Source of the DNA: Pseudomonas haemolytica
GTDB taxonomy: Bacteria; Pseudomonadota; Gammaproteobacteria; Pseudomonadales; Pseudomonadaceae
DNA: 64,000 nucleotides
Assembly (NCBI RefSeq): GCF_009659625.1
Contig: NZ_VOIW01000002.1
Span: 682,001 to 746,000 of the forward strand
Direction of reading: 5' to 3'
Shown: positions 1 through 7,886 of the stretch, in pieces
Layout: each line of letters begins with the position of its first letter
Numbering within the stretch: the first letter of the stretch is position 1
Notes under the pieces: generated by a model
Databases searched by the model: none
Told to the model about the DNA's origin: nothing
Seen by the model: the letters and a program-made list of their open reading frames with translations, nothing else
Program-made: the position numbers and the translations under genes

Positions 1-2
1 AC

Positions 3-680
3 AACCTGGAGTTTCTCGACGACCACCAGCGCATCGTGGTCAAGCCGCTGGATGGCGAGCAAGGCCAGGGTGTTGCAGTGGACCTGCAAACGATCGAGGA
101 AGTGCAGCAAGCCATCGAAGCAGCGCGCCAGTTCGACAGCCGCGTGTTGCTGGAAAGCTTCCATGAGGGCCTGGACCTGCGCATCCTGGTGATTGGTTTT
201 GAAGTGGTCGCCGCGGCGATCCGGCGCCCCGCCGAGGTCATCGGCGACGGCCAGCATTCCATCCGAGCCTTGATCGAAGCTCAGAGCCGACGTCGCCAGG
301 CCGCTACCGCTGGCGAGAGCAAAATCCCGCTGGATGCGGAAACCGAACGCACCCTGAAAGCCGCAGGTTTCGACTACAGCAGCATCCTGCCCCGTGGCGT
401 GCAACTGGCGGTGCGACGCACTGCCAACCTGCACACCGGTGGATGCCTGGAGGATGTCACCGCGATCCTGCATCCCACGCTGGTGGACGCTGCCGTACGC
501 GCTGCCCGCGCCCTGGACATTCCCATGGTCGGCCTGGACCTGATGGTGCCGGCGGCCGACCAACCGGAGTACGTGTTTATCGAAGCCAATGAACGGGCCG
601 GGCTGGCCAACCATGAACCGCAACCGACGGCGGAGAGGTTTGTGGATTTGTTGTTTCCCCATAGTCAACCGGCAACTTGA
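3..680 (+). CDS. ngg: N-acetylglutaminylglutamine synthetase, C-terminal part (partial)
   Basis: The frame is open to the left edge, so only the last 225 or so residues are present. They form the C-terminal half of an ATP-grasp domain: a KPLDGEQGQGV nucleotide-binding stretch near the start and the metal/ATP-binding FIEANERAG motif near the end. The next gene is the M42 peptidase of the NAGGN osmoprotectant locus, which identifies this as the synthetase that joins glutamine units to make N-acetylglutaminylglutamine amide, a cytoplasmic compatible solute of pseudomonads. In known loci an asparagine-synthase-like amidotransferase lies upstream, here beyond the window. A cyanophycin-synthetase-like ATP-grasp is the only alternative by sequence alone; the neighbour makes ngg much more likely. 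Confidence 0.85.
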   Translation, partial: NLEFLDDHQRIVVKPLDGEQGQGVAVDLQTIEEVQQAIEAARQFDSRVLLESFHEGLDLRILVIGFEVVAAAIRRPAEVIGDGQHSIRALIEAQSRRRQAATAGESKIPLDAETERTLKAAGFDYSSILPRGVQLAVRRTANLHTGGCLEDVTAILHPTLVDAAVRAARALDIPMVGLDLMVPAADQPEYVFIEANERAGLANHEPQPTAERFVDLLFPHSQPAT

Positions 681-740
681 GCGATGTATCGCCTGTCCCT
701 CATCGAAACCATCGATGCCCTCAACTCATCAGGAGTTTCC

Positions 741-1925
741 ATGACCCGAACCATCCCCGAACCGGATCTCGCCTACCTGCAAAAAGTGCTGCTGGAAATG
801 CTCGCCATCCCCAGCCCCACCGGGTTTACCGACACCATCGTGCGCTATGTCGCCGAGCGCCTTGAAGAACTCGGCATCCCGTTTGAAATGACCCGGCGCG
901 GCACTATTCGCGCCACCCTCAAGGGCCAGAAAAACAGCCCTGACCGTGCCGTTTCCGCGCACCTGGACACCATTGGCGCCGCCGTGCGCGCCATCAAGGA
1001 CAACGGCCGCCTGACCCTCGCCCCAGTAGGCTGCTGGTCGAGCCGCTTTGCCGAAGGCAGCCGTGTCAGCCTGTTCACCGATAACGGCGTGATTCGCGGC
1101 AGCGTGTTGCCGTTGATGGCCTCCGGGCATGCGTTCAATACCGCCGTGGATGAAATGCCGGTGAGCTGGGACCATGTGGAACTGCGCCTGGACGCCTACT
1201 GTGCCACCCGTGCGGACTGCGATTCCCTGGGGATCAGCATCGGCGACTATGTGGCCTTCGACCCACTGCCGGAGTTCACCGAGAGCGGGCATATCAGCGC
1301 CCGTCACCTGGATGACAAGGCGGGTGTCGCTGCGCTACTTGCGGCACTCAAGGCGATCATCGACAGTGGCGAGCCGCTGCTGATTGACTGCCACCCGCTG
1401 TTCACCATCACCGAGGAAACCGGCAGTGGTGCTGCGGCCGCCCTGCCCTGGGATGTCAGTGAATTTGTCGGCATCGATATCGCCCCGGTTGCCCCGGGCC
1501 AGCACTCCAGCGAACATGCGGTGAGCGTGGCGATGCAGGATTCCGGCGGGCCGTATGACTATCACCTGTCGCGGCATTTGCTGCGCCTGGCATCGGACAA
1601 CGACCTGCCGGTGCGCCGCGACCTGTTCCGCTATTACTTCAGCGATGCGCACTCAGCGGTCACCGCCGGCCATGACATTCGTACGGCCCTGCTGGCTTTC
1701 GGTTGCGATGCCACCCATGGCTACGAGCGTACCCATATCGACAGCCTGGCCGCCCTGAGCCGCTTATTGGGCGCCTACATTCTGAGCCCACCGGTGTTCG
1801 CCAGCGATGCGCAACCGGCCCAGGGTTCCCTGGATAGGTTCAGTCATCAGATCGAGCATGAGACGCAAATGGAGAGTGACACCCGCGTGCCGTCGGTGGA
1901 CAGCCTGGTCGGCCAGAAGTCCTGA
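741..1925 (+). CDS. M42-family metallopeptidase of the NAGGN osmolyte locus
   Basis: A 394-residue cytosolic M42 (glutamyl aminopeptidase-like) metallopeptidase. The di-metal site is visible as HLDT, DDKAG and the TEETGSG catalytic motif, with later D and H ligands in DIAP and DAHS. I chose the ATG at 741 because it has AGGAG seven bases upstream; an in-frame ATG at 684 would add 19 residues but lies only four bases after ngg with no clear ribosome site. It follows ngg by 60 bp and is probably co-transcribed. The family travels with NAGGN synthesis genes; turnover of the dipeptide is a reasonable role but is inferred from context. Confidence 0.88.
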   Translation: MTRTIPEPDLAYLQKVLLEMLAIPSPTGFTDTIVRYVAERLEELGIPFEMTRRGTIRATLKGQKNSPDRAVSAHLDTIGAAVRAIKDNGRLTLAPVGCWSSRFAEGSRVSLFTDNGVIRGSVLPLMASGHAFNTAVDEMPVSWDHVELRLDAYCATRADCDSLGISIGDYVAFDPLPEFTESGHISARHLDDKAGVAALLAALKAIIDSGEPLLIDCHPLFTITEETGSGAAAALPWDVSEFVGIDIAPVAPGQHSSEHAVSVAMQDSGGPYDYHLSRHLLRLASDNDLPVRRDLFRYYFSDAHSAVTAGHDIRTALLAFGCDATHGYERTHIDSLAALSRLLGAYILSPPVFASDAQPAQGSLDRFSHQIEHETQMESDTRVPSVDSLVGQKS

Positions 1926-2000
1926 CGCGGCCTGCACCTGGTACTGGAAACAAAGGTCCCGGCACAGTAGCATCGCCGGGACCTGACCCCTGAGGCTTGT

Positions 2001-2228
2001 ATGCTGATTCCCTACGATGCACTTGAAGTCGACACCCTGACCCGCCTCATCGAAGACTTCGTCACCCGTGACGGCACCGACAATGGCGACAACACGCCCC
2101 TGGAAACCCGCGTGCTGCGCGTGCGCCAGGCGCTGACCAAGGGCCAGGCACTGATCGTGTTCGACCCTGAAAGCGAGCAATGCCAGTTGATGCTCAAGCA
2201 CGATGTGCCCAAGCATCTGTTCGACTGA
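2001..2228 (+). CDS. YheU/UPF0270 family protein
   Basis: A 75-residue soluble protein that opens MLIPYDALEVDTL and keeps the spacing of the E. coli YheU family (MLIPW..L...TL..LIE.FV.REGTD). Length matches the family. No enzymatic motif, signal peptide or membrane segment is present. Function is unknown. It lies 75 bp after the NAGGN peptidase and ends 9 bp before the stop of the convergent csrA-like gene, so the two may share a terminator, although I see no strong hairpin between them. Confidence 0.85.
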   Translation: MLIPYDALEVDTLTRLIEDFVTRDGTDNGDNTPLETRVLRVRQALTKGQALIVFDPESEQCQLMLKHDVPKHLFD

Positions 2229-2237
2229 CCTTCCCGC

Positions 2238-2441
2238 CTAAGGATTGGGTAACGGCACTGGATGGGTGGGCGAGCCCTGGCGTTCGAGAATCTTCTGGTA
2301 CACCTCGGCGCGATGAACATTGACGTCCACCGGTGCCTGGATGCCGAATTTCACATGGGCACCGTTTACTTCAAGGATATGCACGGCGATGTCATCGCCA
2401 ATGGAGATGACTTCGCCTATGGCGCGGCTCAAGACCAGCAT
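2238..2441 (-). CDS. csrA: CsrA/Rsm-family RNA-binding regulator (paralogue)
   Basis: A 67-residue CsrA-family post-transcriptional regulator that would bind GGA motifs in mRNA leaders as a homodimer. The core is canonical: MLVLSR start, IGDDI, FGIQAP and VHRAE, keeping Leu4 and Arg44, the residues that contact RNA in CsrA/RsmA. The tail (SPTHPVPLPNP) and several core positions differ from the usual RsmA and RsmE sequences, so this looks like an additional paralogue rather than the main RsmA. The ATG at 2441 is preceded by AAGGA. An upstream in-frame start would add 28 non-conserved residues and is rejected. It converges on yheU. Confidence 0.88.
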   Translation of the reverse strand: MLVLSRAIGEVISIGDDIAVHILEVNGAHVKFGIQAPVDVNVHRAEVYQKILERQGSPTHPVPLPNP

Positions 2442-2568
2442 GGCGGTTGTCCTTTTCGAGTGACAGGACCTTGACCATGCGCGCTTGAAGAAGCACCGGC
2501 AATGCCTTGCTGGTAAATCAGTCACAACCTACACAGACTGGTAATTTACCTGACAGACCTACCCCGAA

Positions 2569-3384
2569 TCAGCCTTTAACGGCTTGTGCTTTGGCGCGCA
2601 TCTTGTCGGCCATCAGCGTCATTTCGTCATACAGCAATTGCGGGTTTTTCTGCTTCAACGCCCAAGCCATGCGCCCCTGTTCATGGGGCAGGATCATGAA
2701 TTCGCCTTCAGCCACGCGCTGGTAAATGTACTCGGCGATATCGGCCGCCGAGATGGGCGAACTCTCGAGCAATTTGCCTACCTGCGCCTTCATGGCCGGG
2801 GTTGGCCCACGGAAGGAATCGAGCAGATTGGTCTGGAAAAACGACGGGCACACCACATGCACGCCCACTTCCTGCTGCTTGAGCTCCACCAGCAGGCTTT
2901 CCGACAACGCCACCACGCCGGCCTTGGCCACGTTGTAGTTGCTCATGGCGGGGCCTTGCATCAGCGCGGCCATGGAGGCGATGTTGATGATGCGGCCCTT
3001 GCTCTTTTCCAGCAGCGGCAGGAATGCCTTGCAGCCCTTGACCACGCCCATCAGGTTGATTGCGATCTGCCAGTCCCAATCCTCCAGGGACAGTTCGGCG
3101 AAGAAGCCCCCCGAGGCCACGCCAGCATTGTTGACGATCACATCGATGCCGCCCAGCTTCACCTCACAGGCCTGGGCAAAGGCCGTGAGCTGACTGTAGT
3201 CACGCACGTCACAGCGCTGGGTGAACCCGTCACCACCCGCCTCGCGTACCCGCTTGAGGGTTTCCTGCAGACCGGCCTCGCTCACATCGGACAAAGCCAA
3301 CTGCCAACCCTCCCGGGCCCAGCGCAGAGCGATTTCACGACCCAGGCCGGACCCGGCACCAGTGATCATCATGCGGTTTTGCAT
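2569..3384 (-). CDS. SDR-family NAD(P)-dependent oxidoreductase
   Basis: A 271-residue classical short-chain dehydrogenase/reductase. Visible motifs are TGAGSGLG (cofactor-binding Rossmann turn, residues 8-15), NNAG (about 86-89), the catalytic Ser in NIASM and the YNVAK Tyr-Lys pair. The acidic residue of LALSDVS at the end of the second strand suggests NAD preference. It is soluble, with no targeting signal. Substrate cannot be read from sequence. It is a single-gene unit with at least 300 bp of non-coding DNA upstream. Confidence 0.85.
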   Translation of the reverse strand: MQNRMMITGAGSGLGREIALRWAREGWQLALSDVSEAGLQETLKRVREAGGDGFTQRCDVRDYSQLTAFAQACEVKLGGIDVIVNNAGVASGGFFAELSLEDWDWQIAINLMGVVKGCKAFLPLLEKSKGRIINIASMAALMQGPAMSNYNVAKAGVVALSESLLVELKQQEVGVHVVCPSFFQTNLLDSFRGPTPAMKAQVGKLLESSPISAADIAEYIYQRVAEGEFMILPHEQGRMAWALKQKNPQLLYDEMTLMADKMRAKAQAVKG

Positions 3385-3712
3385 AGGAAGTAGCCTTGTG
3401 GTTCACCAAAGAAGTGACCGGCAGTGTAGCGAAGGTTTTTCCTGCACCCACGCACCATCAGATTGATGAATGCCCCAGGCAAACCTTGGGCTCGGTCGGA
3501 TGCCTGCCTATAGACTAAGTTCAATAAACTTCAACTGTTAAGATGGATTTGCGCACGAGTTAAAAGAAATAACCCACTGAACAAAATGCTTTAAGAAAAC
3601 ACTGAATTTTCTATCGAGTGAGACGGTCGGAGTTGTTAAGGCGTCTGTATTTAATTAAATGGGCGCGTTATTTAATAACCGGTCTTGGCACAAGATCTAT
3701 AAGGAAAAAACC
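3385..3712. other. AT-rich intergenic region upstream of SDR and DUF3309 genes
   Basis: A 328-bp divergent gap, clearly more AT-rich than the flanks from about 3510 to 3700. It must carry the promoters of both flanking genes. I see no convincing hairpin, repeat or open frame. Confidence 0.5.
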
Positions 3713-3865
3713 ATGAGCCTCATTCTGATCATTATCCTGATCCTCCTGCTGGTTGGCGGCCTGCCTGTATTCCCGCACTCACGTAACTGGGGTTATGGCC
3801 CGTCGGGTATTCTGGGTGTCGTGCTGGTGGTCCTGCTGGTGCTGTTGTTGCTCGGCCGGATATAA
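3713..3865 (+). CDS. DUF3309 family small membrane protein
   Basis: Fifty residues made of two hydrophobic segments (about 2-18 and 32-48) around a short polar loop with SRNWGYGPSG, the signature of the DUF3309 family of tiny bacterial membrane proteins. The ATG at 3713 has AAGGA seven bases upstream; a longer in-frame start at 3659 adds a non-conserved polar stretch and is rejected. An 11-nt-loop stem CTCGGC/GCCGAG overlaps the stop codon and may help end the transcript, but no T-run follows. Function unknown. Accessory DNA starts just 26 bp downstream. Confidence 0.8.
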   Translation: MSLILIIILILLLVGGLPVFPHSRNWGYGPSGILGVVLVVLLVLLLLGRI

Positions 3866-3891
3866 ACGCCGAGCGTTTGAAATGCATCGGA

Positions 3892-3989
3892 ATAGGGGGC
3901 GGTCTTCATAAGACCGTGCCCCTGCCACACCACCCGGCATGCGGGTCCGAACCGGGCGGCTCGAGAGATTGAGGTTATGAGAGTCGCAC
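3892..3989 (-). mobile_element. Group II intron remnant: domains V and VI with 3' end
   Basis: Read on the minus strand, 3961-3927 folds as a 34-nt group II intron domain V: an AGC catalytic triad, CCGCCCGG pairing with CCGGGTGG, and a short upper stem capped by an ACCC tetraloop. Domain VI follows as a stem GGGGC/GCCCC with an inner GGTCTT/AAGACC hairpin and ends CCCCTAT at 3892, fitting the AY 3' end of these introns. Upstream, GTGCGAC at 3989-3983 resembles the GUGYG 5' end, which would mean an almost completely deleted intron. Most catalytic domains and the reverse transcriptase are absent here, so it cannot splice or move alone. Confidence 0.75.
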
Positions 3990-4338
3990 CAATCCAGAGC
4001 TGATTGGAACGGCCTCGCGCCTGTCTGCGCGCCAATCCCCAGAAAAGGGGCGCGAAGTGATGGTGGCAATGCCTGATTATCGGGTCCACCTGAATGAAAT
4101 TCCCATCCTTGTACCGCCTGACCCAGCCGGAAGAATAGGTCGTCATGATCCTGTTAAAAAGGTCACTGGTGGTCGAAGGGCCCAAGCTCAGCAAATAGCT
4201 TTGATAGCCAATACGACGCAGCACCTTGCGCAGATGGCTTTCCCAATCTCGCCGGTGCAAGTCGCTGGCCAGCACGGAAAAGTCATCCAATACCTCTTTG
4301 AAATTGATCCTCAGGATTACATCTTCTTGCTTATCCAA
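3990..4338 (-). pseudogene. luxR-type quorum-sensing regulator, truncated after the ligand-binding domain
   Basis: About 116 residues of a LuxR/PhzR-type autoinducer-binding domain: a GWVRRYKDGNFIQVDPIIRH stretch matches the conserved W..Y....Y...DP....C region, then PLFWG and a later NQLW. Homology stops at the intron sequence near 3990, so the rest of the sensor domain and the whole DNA-binding HTH are missing; the frame runs on through the intron to 3793 without resembling anything. The only in-frame start is TTG at 4338, poorly spaced from any ribosome site, so the N-terminus may be damaged as well. It lies just downstream of the anthranilate synthase pair on the same strand and may once have regulated it. 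Confidence 0.75.
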
Positions 4339-4437
4339 AATAAGTCATCCAAGATGAGTCCCTGCCACTCATAGAAGCTTTTTTGATACAGCTCAATTAA
4401 AAACGGGCCACTGAACAAGCGACCCGCTGTGCGCCGC

Positions 4438-5031
4438 TTACAATCCTGCTTGGCGACAGTGTTGTTCTATAAAACTCTTGAATATTCCAATGCCGTCCTC
4501 CGTCAAAATACTTTCGGGATGGAACTGGACACCCTCTATGGGGTAGTCAGCGTGCCGTACACCCATGATGTATCCATCATCCGTCGAGGTGGACGTCACT
4601 GCCAGTTCACCGGGCAGCCCCTGGTTATCAATAATCAGCGAGTGGTAGCGAGTCGCCTTGATCGAACGCCCCCCGGTATGGGTGTAGACACCTCGCCCAT
4701 CGTTATCGATGATGCTGATCTTGCCATGCATGACATGGGAGGCTCGAATGACCGCCCCGCCAAACGCCAGACCGATGGCTTGATGCCCCAAACAGACGCC
4801 CAATATCGGCAGTCCCCCTTTAAAATGTTGGATTACTTCAATGTACCCCGCATCCTGTGGATGCCCAGGCCCTGGGCCCAAGACACAAAAGTCTGGCGCA
4901 TACGCTTCGATTCGTTCGATCAAATTTGGAACATCATTGCGCTCCACATGGGTTTCCAGTCCAAGCTGTTCAAGATACTGGCTGATAATGAATACAAAAC
5001 TGTCGTAGGCATCAATCAGAAAAACTTTCAT
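4438..5031 (-). CDS. Anthranilate synthase component II-type glutamine amidotransferase
   Basis: A 197-residue class I glutamine amidotransferase that would supply ammonia to the partner chorismate-using subunit. The catalytic triad is intact: Cys80 in GVCLGHQ and His171/Glu173 in FHPES. The oxyanion region PGPGHP and the TrpG/PabA-type RYHS motif are present. The ATG at 5031 overlaps the stop of the component I gene (ATGA), so the two are translationally coupled. Length equals TrpG/PabA/PhnB. Because pseudomonads keep trpG elsewhere in the genome, this is likely a second, dedicated copy, as PhnB is in P. aeruginosa. PabA function is possible, since some amidotransferases serve both. Confidence 0.88.
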   Translation of the reverse strand: MKVFLIDAYDSFVFIISQYLEQLGLETHVERNDVPNLIERIEAYAPDFCVLGPGPGHPQDAGYIEVIQHFKGGLPILGVCLGHQAIGLAFGGAVIRASHVMHGKISIIDNDGRGVYTHTGGRSIKATRYHSLIIDNQGLPGELAVTSTSTDDGYIMGVRHADYPIEGVQFHPESILTEDGIGIFKSFIEQHCRQAGL

Positions 5032-6503
5032 TGCAGCATCTCCTTTCCAGTAACCGCACGATAGACAGAGCTCATTTTGTAGAAGGTTTCGGTCCACTCT
5101 TTATCCGGAACCGAGTCGGCCACCACGCCCGCCGACGCACGCAGGTAATAAGTACCGTCTTTATGAACCGCCGAGCGAATGCATAAAGCTGTGTTGATGC
5201 TGCCGTCGAATCCGATCAAGCCGACTGCTCCGGCATATATCCCACGACGATTGTTTTCCATGCTTTCGATAATCTGCATCGCACGTATTTTTGGGGCACC
5301 GGTCATGGTTCCCGCGGGGAAAGAAGCCTTGATCACGTCAAAGGCGTCGAAGCCTTTTCGCAATAAGCCACGCACGTTGGAGACCATGTGATAAAGGTGG
5401 GAGTACTCCTCGACCAACATTAACTCATCGACTTCAAGTGAACCTGGCTGGCAGACACGACCAATGTCGTTCCTGCACAAATCCACCAGCATCAAATGTT
5501 CAGCCCGCTCTTTTTCAGAGCGCGTCATGCTTAGGATCAGCTCGCTGGACGGTATGCCAGGGGTTTTGCCCACGGTACCGGCGATGGGCCTCATCTCGAT
5601 CAGATCGTCCTTGATGCGAACAAATAGCTCGGGGCTTGCGCCAATCAGGTCAACGCCACCCAGGTTGGCCAAATACATGTAGGGAGACGGATTGTTCCTG
5701 CGCAGCGCCCGATACACGTCAAAGGGTTTGACCGGCGTATCCACCTGCACCTCATGACCCAACTGGATCTGATAAATATCACCTTGGCGAATGTGCTCCA
5801 GCGCCTTGTCGACCCAACTAAGGAACTGCTCCTTTTGCACCGTATCGCGCGCGACCGTGGCCGATGGATAAATAATCGGCGAGTCAACAGCCGGGATACC
5901 CTTAGCGTCCGCCAGCAGCGCAACGTAGTCATCGGTGCTACAGGATTTCCAGAGTGGACTGTTGTTAACCATGACGTCCACTGTTCCATTGGCGTGGAAG
6001 TACACCAGCGTCTGAAACACGGTCAAGGCAATGATCGGATAATCATTGGTTCGCTCGGTGAGGTCGGGAATATCCTCGACAAACCGAACACAGTCATAAG
6101 AGAGATAGCCAAAAAAAGCGAGGCTGGGGTTAGTCTGACGCGGAACTTCAAATGGCGTTTGTAACGCACGCAGCAAATTCCATACCGCATCGTTCGAACG
6201 AATACTTATACGCCCTTGGTCATCCAGAACTATTTCCTGTGCCGACAATGCACTTCTTAAATAACTGAGCAGTTGCTCATTAGCTTCGAGTGTTGCATAC
6301 CCCTCATAAATCTTTACCGCCAACAGGGGTTCTATTCCGATTATTGTCGCCTTGCGATCCCGGCTGGGGCCGGACAGCGATTCGAGAATGAAGGTTTTAT
6401 CGGCACCGAGTACTTTTGTCGCCGCTTCATAGACTACAAGCGGGTCGCATTTCAAACGTTCAGTATGTAGTTGAACGCTCACGGGTGTGGTTATCCCACG
6501 CAT
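5028..6503 (-). CDS. Anthranilate synthase component I-like chorismate-utilising enzyme
   Basis: A 491-residue protein with an N-terminal Anth_synt_I_N region and C-terminal chorismate-binding domain. PIAGT at 306-310 has Ala where aminodeoxychorismate synthases (PabB) have the catalytic Lys, favouring anthranilate synthase chemistry: chorismate plus ammonia to anthranilate and pyruvate. NPSPYMY (271-277) and TGAPK (401-405) are conserved. LES at 40-42 resembles the tryptophan-feedback element of TrpE, so inhibition may persist. The ATG at 6503 has AAGGAG upstream; a longer start is rejected. It forms a coupled pair with the amidotransferase. The pair is intact while everything around it is broken, suggesting selection or recent arrival. 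The product could feed tryptophan, quinolones or another secondary metabolite. Confidence 0.88.
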   Translation of the reverse strand: MRGITTPVSVQLHTERLKCDPLVVYEAATKVLGADKTFILESLSGPSRDRKATIIGIEPLLAVKIYEGYATLEANEQLLSYLRSALSAQEIVLDDQGRISIRSNDAVWNLLRALQTPFEVPRQTNPSLAFFGYLSYDCVRFVEDIPDLTERTNDYPIIALTVFQTLVYFHANGTVDVMVNNSPLWKSCSTDDYVALLADAKGIPAVDSPIIYPSATVARDTVQKEQFLSWVDKALEHIRQGDIYQIQLGHEVQVDTPVKPFDVYRALRRNNPSPYMYLANLGGVDLIGASPELFVRIKDDLIEMRPIAGTVGKTPGIPSSELILSMTRSEKERAEHLMLVDLCRNDIGRVCQPGSLEVDELMLVEEYSHLYHMVSNVRGLLRKGFDAFDVIKASFPAGTMTGAPKIRAMQIIESMENNRRGIYAGAVGLIGFDGSINTALCIRSAVHKDGTYYLRASAGVVADSVPDKEWTETFYKMSSVYRAVTGKEMLQ

Positions 6504-7025
6504 GATATAACTCCTTTTTATTGATAACAGGCTCACACAGCAGAGAATCGAGCGCGCAGGGCGACGCCTCATGCTGTCTGGTAGTTCAGCCGGCTAATTA
6601 TTGATGTGAAGGATTCATCAGCCACGCGCCCACTAGGGCCCGCAAAAGTACTTACTCAAAAAGAGACAAAACTTCAGCGCACCATTCGCGTATTACGATT
6701 CTCGTGGGAACAGCCACGAAAAATCGAACAACAGCGCTCGGCTATTAATGAATTACCAATAAGGGGGTGTTTGACTGAAACAGGCAGCAAGACACCGGCG
6801 GTTGCTGGATTAGCGACGCCAGATATTGCTTTTGAAAACCGAAAGATGGGCAGTGTTGGACTCGGAGGATGATCCGAGGGAGCTCTTCAGCACTGATAGT
6901 CGGTAATACATTTAAGACTTCCTGTGTCTTGAGGGCATTGCAGGAGTGATTCCTGAATACCCGTTGGATACTACTCATAGGTTCAATAGGGGTCAACCTC
7001 AATTACCTAAGGTTTACAGGCGCTC
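6504..7025. other. Non-coding stretch upstream of the anthranilate synthase pair
   Basis: About 520 bp of AT-richer DNA between the hydrolase remnant and the component I gene. It must include the anthranilate synthase promoter. GTCTGGTAGT at 6576-6585 resembles one half of a phz/lux box, but the other half is not conserved. Short open frames on both strands here match nothing I recognise. Confidence 0.45.
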
Positions 7026-7471
7026 TCATACAGGGTCAGGCAACGCCTGAGCCCCTGCAAGAAACCGCTGGATAGCCTGCAGGGTTTGCTCGGCATACTC
7101 TAGGTAGGGTACATGCCCCGCATCCTCGATAATGCAAATACTGGCCTGTGGCAAAAGCCGGCGGACCTCGTACAAGCACGAAACATCAAAGACCCGATCA
7201 TTGCTCCCCCACACCACCAATGTCTTGGCTTGAACGTCCGCCAATCGCGGTTGAAGCGGGTACAGTCCGGCATCCTTGAAGTCCCCTAGTATTTTTCCAA
7301 TTTTCTCATAGCGCTGTGCCCCCTTGTTCGCCAGCGCCCTCGCCAGAAAAGCTGGAACCTTGGGCGGCCGGGTGAACACCATTTCCCACAGGGCCTGCAT
7401 TTCGCCAACGCAGCGATAGCCAAAAGGGTGTTTGCCCGACTCCAGAAACTGACTCATCGCCGGACTGAGGC
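7026..7471 (-). pseudogene. alpha/beta hydrolase, C-terminal remnant
   Basis: About 148 residues of the C-terminal half of an alpha/beta hydrolase: a cap-like helix region, then LVVWGSNDRVFD carrying the catalytic Asp and EDAGHVPYLEY carrying the catalytic His. The N-terminal half with the nucleophile elbow is gone; in its place the frame continues directly into a group II intron reverse transcriptase at about 7472. Without the nucleophile it cannot be a working hydrolase. It lies on the same strand as the anthranilate synthase pair and may have been its upstream neighbour before the rearrangement. Confidence 0.75.
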
Positions 7472-7844
7472 TACGAACATACGCATTCGCATCGTCGGCA
7501 TAGCGCACAAAACAATGGCCTCGGCGCTCAAGCTCCCGGTCCACTTCGTCCAGCAGCACATTCGTCAGCAACGGCAACAGTGGGCCGCCTTGTGGCGCCC
7601 CGCAGCGGCTTTTCTCGACCTCGCCATTGATCAGCGTTCCTGCATCCAGATACGCCCGAATCAGCCGGATAACCGACCGATCCGCAATCCGATTGCCCAA
7701 ACGATCGATCAAAGTATTGTGGTCAACCCGATCGAAGAACTTCTCCAGATCAACATCTACCACCATTCTGCACCCTGAGAACACGTGGTGCTGAGCCGCC
7801 AAAACCGCGTCCTGCGCACTGCGGCCCGGGCGAATGCCGCAAAA
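7472..7844 (-). mobile_element. Group II intron reverse transcriptase/maturase fragment
   Basis: About 124 residues covering RT blocks 2-5: RPGRSAQ, VVDVDLEKFFDRVDH, a CGAPQGGPL block 4 and the catalytic RYADD. The reading begins inside the protein immediately after the T-run of the sulfatase terminator and breaks after NAYVRS, where it enters the hydrolase remnant without a frame change. The N-terminal RT block, thumb, maturase and endonuclease regions are missing. Together with the domain V/VI remnant at 3892-3989 on the same strand, it may represent the 5' and 3' parts of one intron separated by about 3.4 kb of cargo. Confidence 0.82.
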
Positions 7845-7875
7845 AAAAGAGGCCTTCTAGAAGGCCTCTTTTTTA
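7839..7875 (-). terminator. Rho-independent terminator of the sulfatase gene
   Basis: A perfect AGAGGCCTTC/GAAGGCCTCT hairpin with A and T runs on either side, 12 bp after the sulfatase stop. On the minus strand it ends in an eight-T run. The RT fragment starts directly after that run. Confidence 0.92.
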
Positions 7876-7886
7876 TTGCCGGTCAA

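Noticed and set aside
6576..6585. GTCTGGTAGT as a LuxR/PhzR (lux-box) operator upstream of the anthranilate synthase pair
   Set aside because: It matches one half of a phz box only; the other half-site is not recognisable, so the dyad is missing.
6606..7002. Short open frames on both strands in the gap before the component I gene
   Set aside because: They overlap each other antisense, match no family I know and have no ribosome site; treated as non-coding.
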